Shown piece after piece: positions 39,631 through 52,437 of a stretch of DNA of 64,000 nt. A model generated the notes under the pieces. That model worked only from the letters and a program-made list of their open reading frames with translations, made no database searches and was not told the DNA's origin. Positions within the stretch are counted from its first letter, which is position 1, and every line of letters starts with the position of its first letter. The stretch spans positions 105,261,501 through 105,325,500 of the forward strand of contig NC_092333.1 of NCBI RefSeq assembly GCF_046630445.1, read 5' to 3'. A program made the position numbers and the translations under genes. This stretch comes from Rutidosis leptorrhynchoides. Taxonomy: Eukaryota; Streptophyta; Magnoliopsida; Asterales; Asteraceae.

Positions 39631-40724
39631 TGTGAGACAGTGGCTGTACTATTTGAGGTAGCTGGCTTCTTCCTTTTTACAGCTGGCTTTCGCTGAGGTC
39701 CCTCCCCCTCAGCTGGTGCAGCACCAGAGGCAGCCGGTTGGTTCACTCCACCTCGAGCAGCAAGATACTCAAGCATGTCTGGTGTCAGGACATTATATGG
39801 AGCAGCAGGAGCATCTTTTGGCATTCCCCCTTATTTTGGAGGCAGGTCGAATGATTCATCAACAATCTGCTGGTAAGCTTCACCCAGCTCATTTTCAAAA
39901 ACAAGGCTCAAAAACCTTGGAAAGGGAATTAAGTGTGTTCATTTAGGTGCAAGCACCATTTCCCTTAGCCTTAAGTAAATTTCACCGGCATAATCAATAT
40001 TTCGATTGAACAGCATCCCATAACCAATCTTCAGCTCAAAATCTGAGCACTAATCAAAGCTACCGGACTTCTGACTGATGTAATGAGTCAGCAAGCCAAA
40101 GAAATAATTCCACAGAGGTGGCATCTACTTCCTTAAGGGCGTATGAGCCACTGGTCCATCAAACCCTATAATCTCCAATACCTCTCTTCTAAACTCATCA
40201 CTGGTTGGTGAATTAACGAACGGACCAATGGGTAATTGGAGAGCACGTCGGATGGCATCAACAGTGATGGAGCAGGCTAGGGTTTCAGTCACCATGCCAC
40301 GAATACATGGAACGTTCTGTTGAGTGGTGGCTGTGGTGGCAGTATACTAGAATCTGGCCAAACAAGCCGGATAAAGACGAGAAGGTACGCCGGTAATAGC
40401 TCGAGCCAGTGGTGATTGTCTTATGTAATCGATAAGCGTATCATAGCCCAAGTTGGCTTTGGATTTGGGAATTGAAAGGGCATGAGTAGCATTACCTCTT
40501 GATAGGCGAATGGAATAGTGTTCTGGTGCATTTGCAGCCCTAACAAGGCTTGGGTGCAGGTTGAACAGAGGGCCCTGCACCACTTGTTCTTCGATGACCG
40601 GTGGTGGTTGCTGTTCCGGTTGTTGTGGTGCTACCGGTTGTTGTTGTTGTGGTTGTTGTTCCTCTGGCTGGTTTGAAGCAGGTGGTGATTGATGTTGTTG
40701 TTGTTCTGCCATTGATGATTTCAT

Positions 40725-41308
40725 AGAAGATGGATGTATGAATTGATTTGAAGATTTGGGGATTTTTAGAGAGAAGAGTGTAAATTTGAAAACTGAATAA
40801 CCGAAGGTTATTATGGAAGATAAAACACTCTTTTAACCGTTGTGATTGGGTAAAAAAGGCAGGAGAGAGAAAATGACAACTGCCATTAGCAGGCGCGTGG
40901 GCAGATGTGATAGACTAGCACACTCGAGGGGACACAGACTGATGATTTAACGTATATCCGGCTTGAACACTCATACCTCCCATTCAACATTAAATGCAGC
41001 AGGTTTTAATTTTAAAAAAATTTAAAAACCACAAAATAAGTTTTGTATTAAATACAAAATACTTTGTTACATTTAATATGTCATGAATTTAATTTAAATC
41101 ATTGGGAGTAAATGAGTTTCAGATTTAAGGAATCATTTAATTTTGTGAGCTATTTATTATTTCAATTAAAAACATTTTGAGTAACCAAAATATAAAAGAT
41201 CTTGTTGTGCTGAGTGTTTTACATGTAGGCAGTAAGTTCACAAAAATGACTTACTGGTTTACCCTACATGTTGTAGAGCCAGCACACCAATCAAAAATTG
41301 TCTTTTAT
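40725..41308 (-). other. SIRE pol-ORF3 spacer
   Basis: Non-coding gap of 584 bp between the RNase H stop and the ORF3 ATG. In element direction it has a CCCAATCAC (CAAT-like) string near 40843-40849, followed by a TTAAAAG string and a pyrimidine-rich 5'-UTR-like stretch (about 40740-40790). It could act as an internal promoter or hold a splice acceptor for ORF3; neither can be shown. Confidence 0.35.
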
Positions 41309-43108
41309 TTAAAGTTCAAGCATACCCAGCTCAGAGATGAGATAGTTAAAACGTTTCTCATCTAAGGGCTTTGTGAATAGATCTTCTAACTGCTGGTCTG
41401 TTGAAATAAAGTGTAGCTCTACATCTCCTTTTTGAACATGATCCCTTATGAAGTGATATCGAACGTTAATGTGCTTTGTTCTTGAATGCATCACAGGATT
41501 GTTGGTGATAGCTATTGCACTTGTGTTGTCACAGTAGATTGGAGTCTTTGTAACATGAACACCATAGTCTTTCAGCTGGCTTTGCATCCACAGTACTTGA
41601 GCAGTACAACTACCAGCAGAAACGTATTCTACCTCAGCAGTAGAGGTAGACACAGTATTTTTCTTTTTGCTCGTCCAGCTGACTAGCCTACCACCCAGTA
41701 ACTGGCAACTACCAGTAGTACTTTTCCTGTCTATTTTACACCCTACAAAATCAGCATCTGAATACCCAATTAACTCAAAATCCTGGTCTTTGGGATACCA
41801 AAGACCACGTTTAGCAGTAGCTTTCAGATACCTAAATATCCTTTTGACTGCTAGCAAGTGTGACTCTTTAGGATCAGCTTGATATCTGGCACAGAGACAT
41901 GTGGCAAACATAATATCTGGTCTGCTAGCTGTGAGATAAAGTAGGGATCCAATCATACCTCTATATTCAGTGATATTGACTGGTTCACCATTGGGATCAG
42001 CATCTATTTTAATAGTTGCTGCCATTGGAGTCCCTATATCTTTTAAACAGGTCAGACCAAATTTCTTTAGCATATCTTTGATATATTTATCCTGACTTAT
42101 AAAAATTCCATCATCAAGTTGTTTAATTTGTAATCCCAAAAAGTATTGCAAGTCTCTTTGTAAGCTCATTTCATATGTCTTTGACATAAGTTTTGAAAAA
42201 TCTTGACAATGTTTCTCATTTTTAGATCCATAAATAATATCATCCACACATATTTGTACCAGCAAGAGATCACCATCTGTCTCTTTTGAGAACAGAGTAG
42301 TGTCAATTGTTCCAACTTTAAAACCTATACCAGTGAGATACACATGAAGTGTCTCATACCATGCTCTTGGAGCCTGTTTGAGGCCATAAAGAGCTTTGTC
42401 TAGCTTGTAGACATGGTTTGGATATTTACTGCTTACAAAACCAGGAGGCTGTTTGACATAAACTTCTTCTTGCAGCTTCCTATTTAGAAATGCAGATTTA
42501 ACATCCATCTGGAATAGCCTAAAGTTCATCTTAGCAGCATACGCCAAGAACAGTATGATGGCTTCCATCCTAGCCACTGGAGCATAAGTCTCTCCATAAT
42601 CCAATCCTTCTTCCTGTTTGAACCCTTGAGCTACCAATCTAGCTTTGTTTCTGATCACAATCCCATCTTCATCCATCTTGTTCTTGAAAACCCACTTGGT
42701 ACCAATGATTTTCTTAGTTTCATCATCAGGTTTAGGTACCAATGTCCAAACCTTATTCCTATTAAACTGGGAGATCTCTTCTTGCATAGCTCCTTCCCAG
42801 CTTGGATCTTTGATTGCTTCATCAGGACATTTAGGTTCAATGGTAGACACAAAATTTACATGCATACAGAAATTGCTGGTTGCATGCCTTCTTGTTTTAA
42901 CACCACTAGCCAGATTACCAATGACTTGCTCAATTGGATGCACTTTTGTCCATCTAGTGTTATGAACAGGTGAGCTTATCGTGGAACACATAGCATCTTG
43001 ATCATCAGCTGGTTCAAAGGTATGAGCAGCAATTGGAGACAGCTGTTCAGTATTAATGTAACCAGTACCAGCTTGTGATCCTTCAGAACCAGTAGACCTA
43101 TGTTCAAG
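41309..43108 (-). pseudogene. SIRE reverse transcriptase-RNase H
   Basis: Copia RT (RVT_2 type): WVFKNKMDEDG, ARLVAQGFKQEEGLDYGETYAPV, DVKSAFLNRKLQEEVYVKQPPGF and the catalytic VDDIIYGS (about 42230). RNase H follows with SDADFVGCKIDRKSTTGSC and the terminal DNTSAIAITNNPVMHSRTKHI. From 42991 to 41309 the frame is fully open (560 codons). It is continuous with the integrase frame across the solo LTR, but a TAA lies exactly at the insertion site. Confidence 0.92.
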
Positions 43109-43113
43109 TTATA
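43109..43113. repeat. Target-site duplication TTATA of solo LTR
   Basis: TTATA precedes TGTGACAACCC and recurs at 46711-46715 after GGGTCCTTTCA. Confidence 0.93.
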
Positions 43114-46100
43114 TGTGACAACCCGAAAATTTCCAACCAAATTTAAACTTTAATCTTTATATGTTTTCGACACGATAAGCAATATTTGTTAAGTTAAATT
43201 TCAAGAATTTTAAACTATGTTCATACATTCATTCAACCTCGACCAAGTTCCAACAATTCACGAACCATTAAATAAATATGATTATATATGTATATGTGTA
43301 TATATATTATAACTTGAAACGTAAACAAAATATTAGATTAAATACTTTATATGATTGTATCTGTTTCAAAATGTTTATCAATAGAATTAGAAGATAAGAT
43401 CAAATGATTGAATTATCAGATATATTAAATTATGATTACAAGTCTCTGTTAAAAGGCCCACGTTGATTTGAGAAATCTTTCCATTTTAACAATATTCGGA
43501 AAATGATAAAGTGATTTATAAATAAGAACAAATTATCATTCATTGAGAACTAGACAAAGGATAGTGGAAGATTAAATCTCATAACGACTCGATTGATCTA
43601 TTTAGTTGCAAACGTACAAAAACGTTTTCAGTTTAAAAAGAACTTTATTATTAAAACGTATATAACTTTTATAAATATCTAGAACCACTTTTGACAACTC
43701 ATTACTTAACTAGTATGATAAAGATAACGATATTTATATTTTATTTTATTAAATATATATAACGATTTAAATTAATATTATATATATTTATACGCGTATT
43801 ATACGTACATAGTTTTATACTTTTACTATACTTAAACTTTACCCTTACTTTATTTTTACTTTACTTTAACTTTAATAATTCACTTTAATAATTCATACTT
43901 TAATAATTTACTTTAATAATTCGTACTTTAATAATTCATACTTTAATAATTCACTTTAATAATTCATACTTTAATAATTCACTTTAATAATTCATACTTT
44001 AATAATTCCCTTTAATATTCAAAAATCTATTATAAATAGAAATCAATAGGTTTCATTATTTCATAGAAACTTGAAAATATTTTTCTCTAAACTCTCTCAA
44101 TCGATTTACATATATATATATATATTTACTCCGTATTATTTCAAGATATTATTAGTATACATAAAATATTACGACGGAGTGCTGTCCGAGTGATTTCGAA
44201 ATTGTTTTTCGAGTTGGATAGGATTAAGGAAATTATGGGTTATAGTTATGGAGGTGATTGAATATGGTTCATGGGTATGCTCGTGAGGTCAATATAGTGT
44301 TTATCATTTCCGTTGCGTCTACGTACCTTTCCTGCAATATTGAATCTCGATATTGATACGTGAGTACTCATAATTTAACTTTTACATACTAATAGTGTAT
44401 CTCTGACTAGTGCTCGAGTATTTAGGATTATGCATGCTTGTACTTTTGATATTGCCCTTAGACATGTTAGGTTGAATCTTGAATTAGTTACACTTGCAGT
44501 TGAGATAAGGTATAAGATATGCATGTCCTTGGAAAGCTAGCGAAAAATTAAGAACTTTTTCTTTAGATATTGAATGGTTTCGATGAACGGATTAGAAGTT
44601 ATAATCAATTGAATTTTCGATATTTTTATTAAAAATGATTATTATTATCGTCGTTTTTATCGTCGTTCTAGTTTTATCTTATTATTATCATTATTATTAT
44701 CTTTATCAATAAAAGGGATTTATCATTAAAAATTGTTATTTTTTTTATTTATTACTATCGTTATTATTAGTATTATTATTATTATTATTATCATTATTAA
44801 TATATATATCATTATTTGAAAATGGTTATTGTTATTGTTATTATTATTATTACTATATTATCATTAAGATAATTATTAGTATTATCGTTAATAATGTTAT
44901 AGTAACTATCATTATTAATATTAGTGTAATTAAAACAAATATTTGTAACACCTAATTATTTTGATTACTATTATTATCATTATTATGGACACGATATAAA
45001 AGATGATTTAAAAGCTATTAAACGAAACGATTAGGAAATAATGAGTAAGAGTATCATGATGAAATTAAAATATTATAAGATATTGATTTAGATAAAATTA
45101 TCGTTCTTATTATTTTTATCATTACTATTATTATTAAAAGTATCGTTAGTATTAAAACTATCATTTTAACAAAAATTATCATTTTAATAGAAATGTCATT
45201 GTTACTATAAAATATCATTATTATTTTAAATTTAAATAGAATTATTATTTTAAAGATAATATTAAAAATTATCGTAAATATTAAAGTTATCATAATTAGA
45301 ATTATCGTTTTATCATAATGTCATCTTAGTAATTATAAATATTGATATTTTTATAATAATAATTATTATTACAAAATAATACAACTTTTACTTACTATCA
45401 GTATAGATATTATTTTATCAAATAAATATGTGATACAAACATATTTTACTACGTGTAATAACTTACTTTAATAATACCTATCATATTATCTTTATGATAT
45501 TAAATGAACCCTATAAATTTTATTAATTGATATATATAAAAGTATATTTTATTATATAAATTTAATATAAAATTTTATTTATTAATAAATAAATTATATT
45601 ATTTACTCTAATAAATCTTTTAAAAATATTTAAAAATATAAAACGACGATATTTAAATATATATTAATCATGTATAGATTTTTGGAAATTATTTTGAGTC
45701 AAATTTACTTTTGTTGACTTTTGCATATTAGTCTCGAGCATTAGGATTGTGGTACACTATGACTTAACCTAATTTGTTAGACAAATATTGACCAACACAT
45801 AAATATATATAATTAATTTAGGTTCGTGAATCTGAGGCCAACCTTGCACTTGTTCAATGACGTTATATATATTTTTACTACGAAATACAGTATGGTGAGT
45901 TTCATTTGCCTTTTTCCCCTTTATATTTTTGGGACTGAGAATACATGCGCTTTTATAAATGTTTGACGAAATAGACACAAGTAATTGAAACTACATTCTA
46001 TGGTTGAATTATCGAAATCGAATATGCCCCTTTTTATTAAAGTCTGGTAATCTAAGAATTAGGGAACAGACACCCTAATTGACGCGAATCCTAAAGATAG

Positions 46101-46710
46101 ATCTATTGGGCCTAACAAACCCCATCCAAAGTACCGGATGCTTTAGTACTTCGAAATTTATATCATGTCCGAAGGAGGATCCCGGAATGATAGGGGATAT
46201 TCTTATATGTATCTAGTTAATGTCGGTTACCAGGTGTTCACCATATGAATGATTATTTTTGTCTCTATGCATGGGACGTATATTTATGAGAACTGGAAAT
46301 GAAATTCTTGTGGTCTATTAAAATGATGGAAATAAATGATTATGATAAACTAATGAACTCACCAACCTTTTGGTTGACACTTTAAAGCATGTTTATTCTC
46401 AGGTGTTAAAGAAATCTTCCGCTGTGCATTTGCTCATTTTAAAGATATTACTTGGAGTCTTTCATAGCATATTTCGAAGAACGTTGCATTCGAGTCATTG
46501 AGTTCATCAAAGATTATTATTAAATCAATTTATAGTTGGATAGTAGATATTATGAAATGGTATGCATGCCTGTCAATTTTCGATGTAAAGAAAGTTTGTC
46601 TTTTAAAAACGAATGCAATGTTTGTAAATTGTATCATATAGAGGTCAAATACCTCGCAATGTAATCAACTATTGTGAATCGTTTATAATGTATATGAACG
46701 GGTCCTTTCA
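43114..46710 (+). mobile_element. Tekay-like solo LTR
   Basis: 3597 bp with TGTGACAACCC...GGGTCCTTTCA ends and a perfect TTATA duplication, but no internal region. It is therefore the product of LTR-LTR recombination. The block around 46357-46460 (AACCTTTTGGTTGACACTTT and onward) is highly similar to the reverse complement of 12596-12700 in the LARD LTRs, so the two families are related. The middle (about 44640-45400) is ATT/TTA-rich low-complexity DNA and 43870-44010 repeats a TTTAATAATTCA unit. No coding. Confidence 0.93.
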
Positions 46711-48231
46711 TTATAGGACTTCAGTAGAGCCAGTAGGTCCACTTGGTTTACACACAGATGGAACAGAATGTTCCATCTCATCATCAGAGAATCCAGCAAT
46801 ATGGATTGGCGAGGGATTTGCAGCTGGTTCCTCTTCATCGTCAAGAGATTGCTGAGTAGGCTCTTCAAAAAATAACTCTTCTTCTTCTTGACTGGAAGAT
46901 GAGGCTGGGGCAGTTTCATCAAATGTAACATTAATTGATTCTTCAAAACAACCCCTTCTTTTATTGAAAACCCTATATGCCTTTGACATGTTGGAATATC
47001 CCAAGAATATACCTTCATCAGCCTTAGCATCAAACTTGCCCAACTGATCCCTATTGTTTAGAATGAAACAGGGAGTGCCAAATATGTGAAGAAATGAGAT
47101 TGAGGGTTTTCTTTCTTTGAGAACTTCATAAGCAGTTTTCTGATGTCTTTTCACAATTAGAGATCTATTCTGGGTAAAACATGCAGTGTTCACAGCTTCT
47201 GCCCAATATGAATTTTTCAGCCCAGACTCAGCTAACATAGATCTTGCTGCTTCAATGAGAGTTCTGTTTCTTCTTTCTGCAACACCATTTTGTTGAGGTG
47301 TTCTCACAGCAGAAAAGTTCTGTGAAATACCTTTATCAGTACAAAATTCTTCTAATGTAGCATTTCTGAATTCTGTACCATGATCACTTCTTAGCTGTTT
47401 CACCAGTTGCCCATTTAAAATCTTCATTCTTTTGATAAAATTGATAATTTCATCAGCAGCTTCACTCTTTTGCTTCAAAAAGAATACCCAGGTGTATCTG
47501 GAATATTCATCAACAATAACCAGTGCATACTTCTTCCCACTACAGCTGGCCACATTAACAGGACCAAAAAGATCCATATTAATTAAATGAAATGGTTTCT
47601 CAACAGATGAGATTTGCTTTGATTTGAATGAGGCATGGTGATGTTTTCCCTTTTCACAACCAGGACACAGTCTGTCCTTTACATAAGACATGGTGGGTAG
47701 CCCAGACACCAAACTTCTACTGAATAATTTGTGAATATCTTTGAAGTTGAGATGTGAGAGTCTCTTGTGCCATAACCATTTCAGATTGTCTGCTGCCTTC
47801 GAATAGAAAAAAGTATCAGTTGTTGTGACTGCTGTGTTCATGTCAATTTGATACATGTTTTCATGACGTTTTGCAGTCAGCAGTGGCTTCCCTGTCTTAT
47901 CAAAAATAGTGCCAATTTTCCTTCTGAATTGGACTATCTTGTTCTTGCTTGTCAGTTGGCTTATGCTGAGTAAATTATGTTTAAGCCCAACTACATATGC
48001 AACATTTGAGAATGTGACATTCCAATTAGTCAAAGTACCAAAACCCTTTGTGTAACCCAATGAATTATCTCCATACGAAACAACTGGACCATCTTTTTCT
48101 TGATAGTCCATCGGCAGGGACTTACATCCGGTCATATGTCTCGAACATCCACTATCGAGATACCAGATTTGCTTGTTTTGAATGCCCTGCATAGTAGCTA
48201 AGAGATTAGTTCTTTTTGGGAACCCATCCAA
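46711..48231 (-). pseudogene. SIRE protease and integrase
   Basis: The protease active site is YLDSGCSRHMTG (about 48140). The pre-integrase WLWHKRLSHLNFKDI leads to the zinc-binding H-H-C-C region (CPGCEKGKHHHA). The catalytic core shows D (INMDLFGP), D (RSDHGTEF) and E (PQQNGVAERRNR). An acidic Ser/Glu-rich linker follows (SSSSQEEEELFFEEP). The frame starts one base out of register with gag at an A5 run near 48210 and stops at a TAA at the solo-LTR junction. Confidence 0.9.
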
Positions 48232-50887
48232 GGATGGGTTCTGGAAGGGTCATCTTTGATGATCTCTTCCTGTCTGCTGGTTTGTTTGAAGAAGCAGCAG
48301 CAGACGGGGTTGGGGTAAAAGGACACCGGTTGGCTAAGTGAAACTTGCTGTCACATTTGTAGCATTTTCTCACATTTGGTATCGGTGATGGGTCATACAC
48401 ATTGTAAAGAGGATCGGGGCGATGTTTGGTTACTGCCTCAATTAGCTGGTCAAGCTTGACTGTCATAATCTCAGTGATAGACAGCTCTTCGTTCGAGTCC
48501 ACTTTTGCTTTTCCCTTAAGGGCAGCTTTCTTCTTGGAACCAGTACCATAGTCATGACGTATTGCTTTGCCTTTATCATTTGACGAGCCAGCGTGGGAAG
48601 TTACTGGCTTGTCTACTGAAGCTGATGAACTAGAAGAAGTTTTTCCTGCTGCCTTGGACTTGCCAGTATTACGTTTGACTGGCTTGTCTGCAGCTACTGG
48701 TTGACCAGTAAGTTTGTCATCAGCTGGCTCAGCACAATTGGAACTCGAACACGAAGGGGAATCAATAGGTTTAATTTTTCTAAGATTATTTTCAGTGATT
48801 TCCCTTTTGATACGTCTTAATTTTGGAGTCGTGTAGTAGATGCTTGAGGGGTCAGTAGTCTCATCAATTGAGGTACTGGCTTCTCTTGCTCTAACCTCAT
48901 CCTCTAAAATCTCTTTCATGGCAGGTGGTGGGGACACAGTAGCAGGTCTAACAAATTTATTTGTTAAGACCTTTTTACCTTTAACTATCTTGGAAAAAGT
49001 ATTTGGCAAGACAGCTTCAGGATCTGTTTCAAGAATTGGGTCCATGAAAGTAACCTCTGCAATAGCAGCAGCAGCAGCATAGTCACCAGCAAAGAAAGCT
49101 TCAACTTGGGCAGGCACCTGCTCGTTAACACACTTTGCTGTGCATTGAGCAGATGTACACCATGAAGCGACAACCTTTTTAAGATTATCCAGCTGGTTCT
49201 TGACTTCTGCTGCCTCAACGTGAAGAGACCTTAAAGCAAAATTTTGTTTTTCAAGTTTGGAAATATCATCTTTCAAGATTTTAATTTCATCATTTTTGCA
49301 TTTAAGTTTCTCATTTAAAGATTTGTTGTCTGTTATCAAAACTTCTTCACGTTTGCTGCCTCTGCATAAGTCAACTCTTAGGTAGTCAAACATTTCGGCC
49401 TTTTCATCATCAGTATAAGTTCGAAAATTACCAACCTTATACATCAATTCAGTTTTCCATTGAGGAGAATCTCTTTTCTGATCAGCTTCCCTCATATCAG
49501 CCAAAAACTTGCTACCACTATCATCCTCATCAGACTCCTTGACCTCCTTGGCCATTAAACACAGCTTTTTTTCTGGAGCATAACCAGCCCCATCATCATC
49601 AGTATCACTATCAGAAGAAGACGACGAGCTGGTTTCATCCCAATCATGATGCTCAGCAACTAGAACCTTTTCTGGCTTTTTACCCTTCTTATCAGTCTTA
49701 GCACTTTCCTTCATCTGAGCTTTCATAGCTTTGTACTTGTTCTTGTACTTGTCAGCTTTTGAGAAAGAGTTAGCATGTGAAGTTGAAGGTTTCTTGGACA
49801 TGCATTCAGCAGCAAAATGTCCAACCTTCCCACAATTATAACACTCAGATATAGGACCCTTGACTGACTTGTTGCTATACCTAGCACTCGGTTTCTTACT
49901 CCCTTTGTATGACTTGCTGGTTCTATTATGATTAAACCTTTTGAACTGCCTAACCAGCAAAGCCATACCTTCAGCAAACCCTTCTGCATCACTTTCATCA
50001 TCACTGCTTTCTTCAGACCCAGTATCACTATCCACATCACTCCCAGCTGACTCTTCTTCTGCCAGTATCTTTTGAACCAGTAAAGCCTTTTGAGCTTTCT
50101 TTTTAGCAGCAGCAATAAGAGCAGTATCATCTGTCTTAGAAGATTTTGAAGTGGTGGGGGCAGACCTAAAGTTTTCTTTCAAGTTAAGTTCAAATTTAGC
50201 CTCTGCCTTCTCATGGTTTCAAAGTGAACTGTAGAGAGAAGACATGTTAAAGTTCTTTAGGGTCTGAGTGATTCTTAAGGGGTCAGTAACATATTTCCAT
50301 TTAGTAGGCAGTGAATCAATGAATTTGTTAACTTGTTCAAACTCAGTATAGGTGACATTCAAAGTGATCAGGTCAGCAATCAAGGAGTTAAACCTAATGA
50401 AGGTTTGCTTAAGGGTTTCGTTCTTGTAGGTAAAGAACATTTCATATTCACGTTTTAAAGCAATCATTATGTTCTGCCTAACTTCTCCCATACCCTCATA
50501 GGTAACATCTAGATAGTCCAACATAAGCTTGGCATTTTCTTTTCCCTTAATCAGTTTGAATAGTGGGTTAGGCAAAGTTATGGCTAACAAGGTTCTGATC
50601 TTAGGGTCAAGTCCAACACGACGTTTATCCTCAGCATCCCATCTAGAAGGAGTGAGAATAACCTCTCTGCCAGGAACAGCAGGAGTGTCAGCTGTAGCTG
50701 GTGCACTACCAATAGTCTCAGTAGGCACAAATGGACCATCTGTGGCGATACCTGGCATGAGTGGGTCAATAGACTCAAGGTGAAGCATGAATCTTGCCTT
50801 CCAAGTTTCATACTCATCTTCATCAAATTTGGGTGGTCTATTGAACGAGCCATTTTCAAGGTAAGCTGTATTAGAATATGCAGCCAT
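48206..50887 (-). pseudogene. SIRE gag
   Basis: The likely start is the ATG at 50887 (MAAYSNTAYLENG...). The first part (to TGA 50219-50221) is a Copia gag capsid-type domain with FDEDEYETWKARFMLHLES and LKQTFIRFNSLIADL. The same frame continues after that stop, which is one base from CGA. Then come acidic Ser/Asp repeats, a zinc knuckle CYNCGKVGHFAAEC (49802-49843), a long coiled coil (about 49350-49160), and a second knuckle CYKCDSKFHLANRC (48322-48363). It ends with GWVPKKN*, the usual gag-pol linker. The size and two knuckles fit Sirevirus gag. Confidence 0.88.
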
Positions 50888-50927
50888 GAGAGAATTCAGA
50901 TCCAAGATATTAATTATCAAGACTGAA

Positions 50928-50939
50928 GCTCTGATACCA
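50928..50939 (-). promoter_or_regulatory. SIRE primer binding site
   Basis: TGGTATCAGAGC on the minus strand, two bases from the LTR, complementary to initiator tRNA-Met. Confidence 0.88.
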
Positions 50940-50941
50940 GT

Positions 50942-51889
50942 TGTTGGTCCCTTGATAACAACAAGAGTATTGTAGAGGGGGTGAATACAATTTCTTTTAA
51001 GATAACTTAACAGTTAAACTCGATTAGTATTCAAACATGCAAATAAATAGAGTCACAGGTAATTTTCAACAGTTATTCTTTATTGATTGAATCACAAAGA
51101 ATCACAACTATCCTTGGCGAAATGATAGTTGGTTGATACAGATTACCTAGATTATAGCTAAGAGGTAAACTAACAGCTATTACACGTTTTGACTCTATAA
51201 ATATAAACCCACACCACTAGTTGTTACAATAGTGGATACAAAAATTTATAGTAGTCCTGTTAACTGTGTAATGGTTCTATTGTCTACTGGTACATAGGAT
51301 GTCTGTACTTGTGGAGACAACTATATCAGAGAGCATGCTCTCTTCTTTCCTCTTTGGTAGCTATTTGCAGGAACACCCCAATTCAGTTTGGCACCACTAT
51401 TTGATTAAACAAATAGAATGTTGTGTTCCCTAGGTGATGACAAAGTATAACCCATGTTTGCACATGCGTTAACCTTCTGCATTCCCACGTGGTCTTGTAA
51501 GGTCACTTGTCAGCCTCGGATGCGTGTCCTTTTCTGTTCAACTTTGTCTTTGACTTCTGTTGAATAGTACCATTGATGTAGACCACTCGGGAAATGACTA
51601 TGCTTATAATGGAGCATAGCTGTCTTGTGTAGTGAGCTGCATTCTAGCTGTGCTGGTTCTTCATTGCTGAGCCACTTCATGTTCTTGATTTGCTGAGTAC
51701 ACATCATGTGCTGATTGAAGAACACTGTCTACCTTGTGCTGGTAGACTGAGCAGCAAACTAAACACTCGACACAGCAATATCTGCTGTCTATACATGAAC
51801 AAACTTGTACTGACTGCACATAACACTTTAGTGCAAATAAATTACAGTTTTGTCATAATTAAATCCTTAATTATTTTGGGGACTCAACA
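50942..51889 (-). repeat. SIRE 5' LTR
   Basis: 948 bp with TGTTG...CAACA inverted ends. It matches 1-831, the truncated 3' LTR. To its right the sequence changes abruptly to an Athila-type leader, so SIRE inserted into ATH-C. Confidence 0.93.
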
Positions 51890-52300
51890 AAAGGTATTAA
51901 AGCTTAAAAGGAATTCTATATCCAAAACGGTAATAAATTAAAAAGTACTAAAATCTTAAAACGGCGTCGCAAAATTCTAAAGCACCTAAATCTTAGTCTA
52001 AAGAAAAAGCACTTAAGGAATTTTACGGCAAAGCCTAAAAATCTAGAGCTACTATGGCAAAATACTAAGTTTAAAACTAGTTACGAACGATAAATATATA
52101 AATTACGATTAAACGATTAACAATATACAAAATATAAAAATAGGCTTATAGTTATAAAAATACAATTTTACAAAAATATTATTTTTATATTATTATTTTA
52201 TAAAAGTATTAATTTATATATTAATAAAACTAATTAAAACTTAATATTATAAATTAAATAATAAAACTAAAACTAATATTAAAAACTAATTAAATAATTA

Positions 52301-52316
52301 AACCCTAATTGGGGTT
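52301..52316. promoter_or_regulatory. Telo-box near-palindrome in ATH-C leader
   Basis: AACCCTAATTGGGGTT, one mismatch from the palindrome in ATH-A and ATH-B, at a similar distance (74 bp) from the box pair. Confidence 0.5.
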
Positions 52317-52389
52317 GATTAATAATAATAATTAATAATACTCCGTAATTAATGTTGTACGATTTTGAAACCTGGCGTGTCAGAATAGG

Positions 52390-52437
52390 CTCCGCGAGTG
52401 CGGATTTTTTCTGCCCAGGAGCTCCGCGAGTGCGGAG
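52390..52437. promoter_or_regulatory. Paired CTCCGCGAGTGCGGAG boxes, 32-bp spacing (ATH-C leader)
   Basis: CTCCGCGAGTGCGGAT (52390-52405) and CTCCGCGAGTGCGGAG (52422-52437) start exactly 32 bp apart. Arms CTCCGC and GCGGAG can pair around GAGT. The sequence is unrelated to the CATGCGATCGCATG boxes of ATH-A and ATH-B, but position and spacing are the same. Confidence 0.8.

Larger units (their letters stand above)
34982..40724 (-). pseudogene. SIRE third ORF, main part (post-pol, env-position)
   Basis: Together with 1149-1757 this is one frame of about 2,116 codons, with a single 1-nt frameshift inside the 73-bp patch (39558-39630). It starts at ATG 40724 with a Gln/Pro-rich region. A conserved plant-retroelement domain follows (from about 40580 to 39900: RRALQLPIGPF, WNYFFGLLTHYI). 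Next come Ser/Thr/Ala/Asp-rich acidic tracts, a 14-residue tandem repeat (38388-38513), a coiled coil (37219-36950), a Lys-rich NLS-like block (KKSKKKLKKRK, about 36720) and further charged helical regions. I count about eleven in-frame stops, all of a type that can arise from CAG, CAA or CGA. No enzyme motif, signal peptide or clear membrane span is visible, and the function is unknown. Confidence 0.75.

Noticed and set aside
44640..45400. ATT/TTA-rich tract as a possible replication origin or matrix-attachment region
   Set aside because: It is low-complexity DNA inside a solo LTR; composition alone does not support either role.
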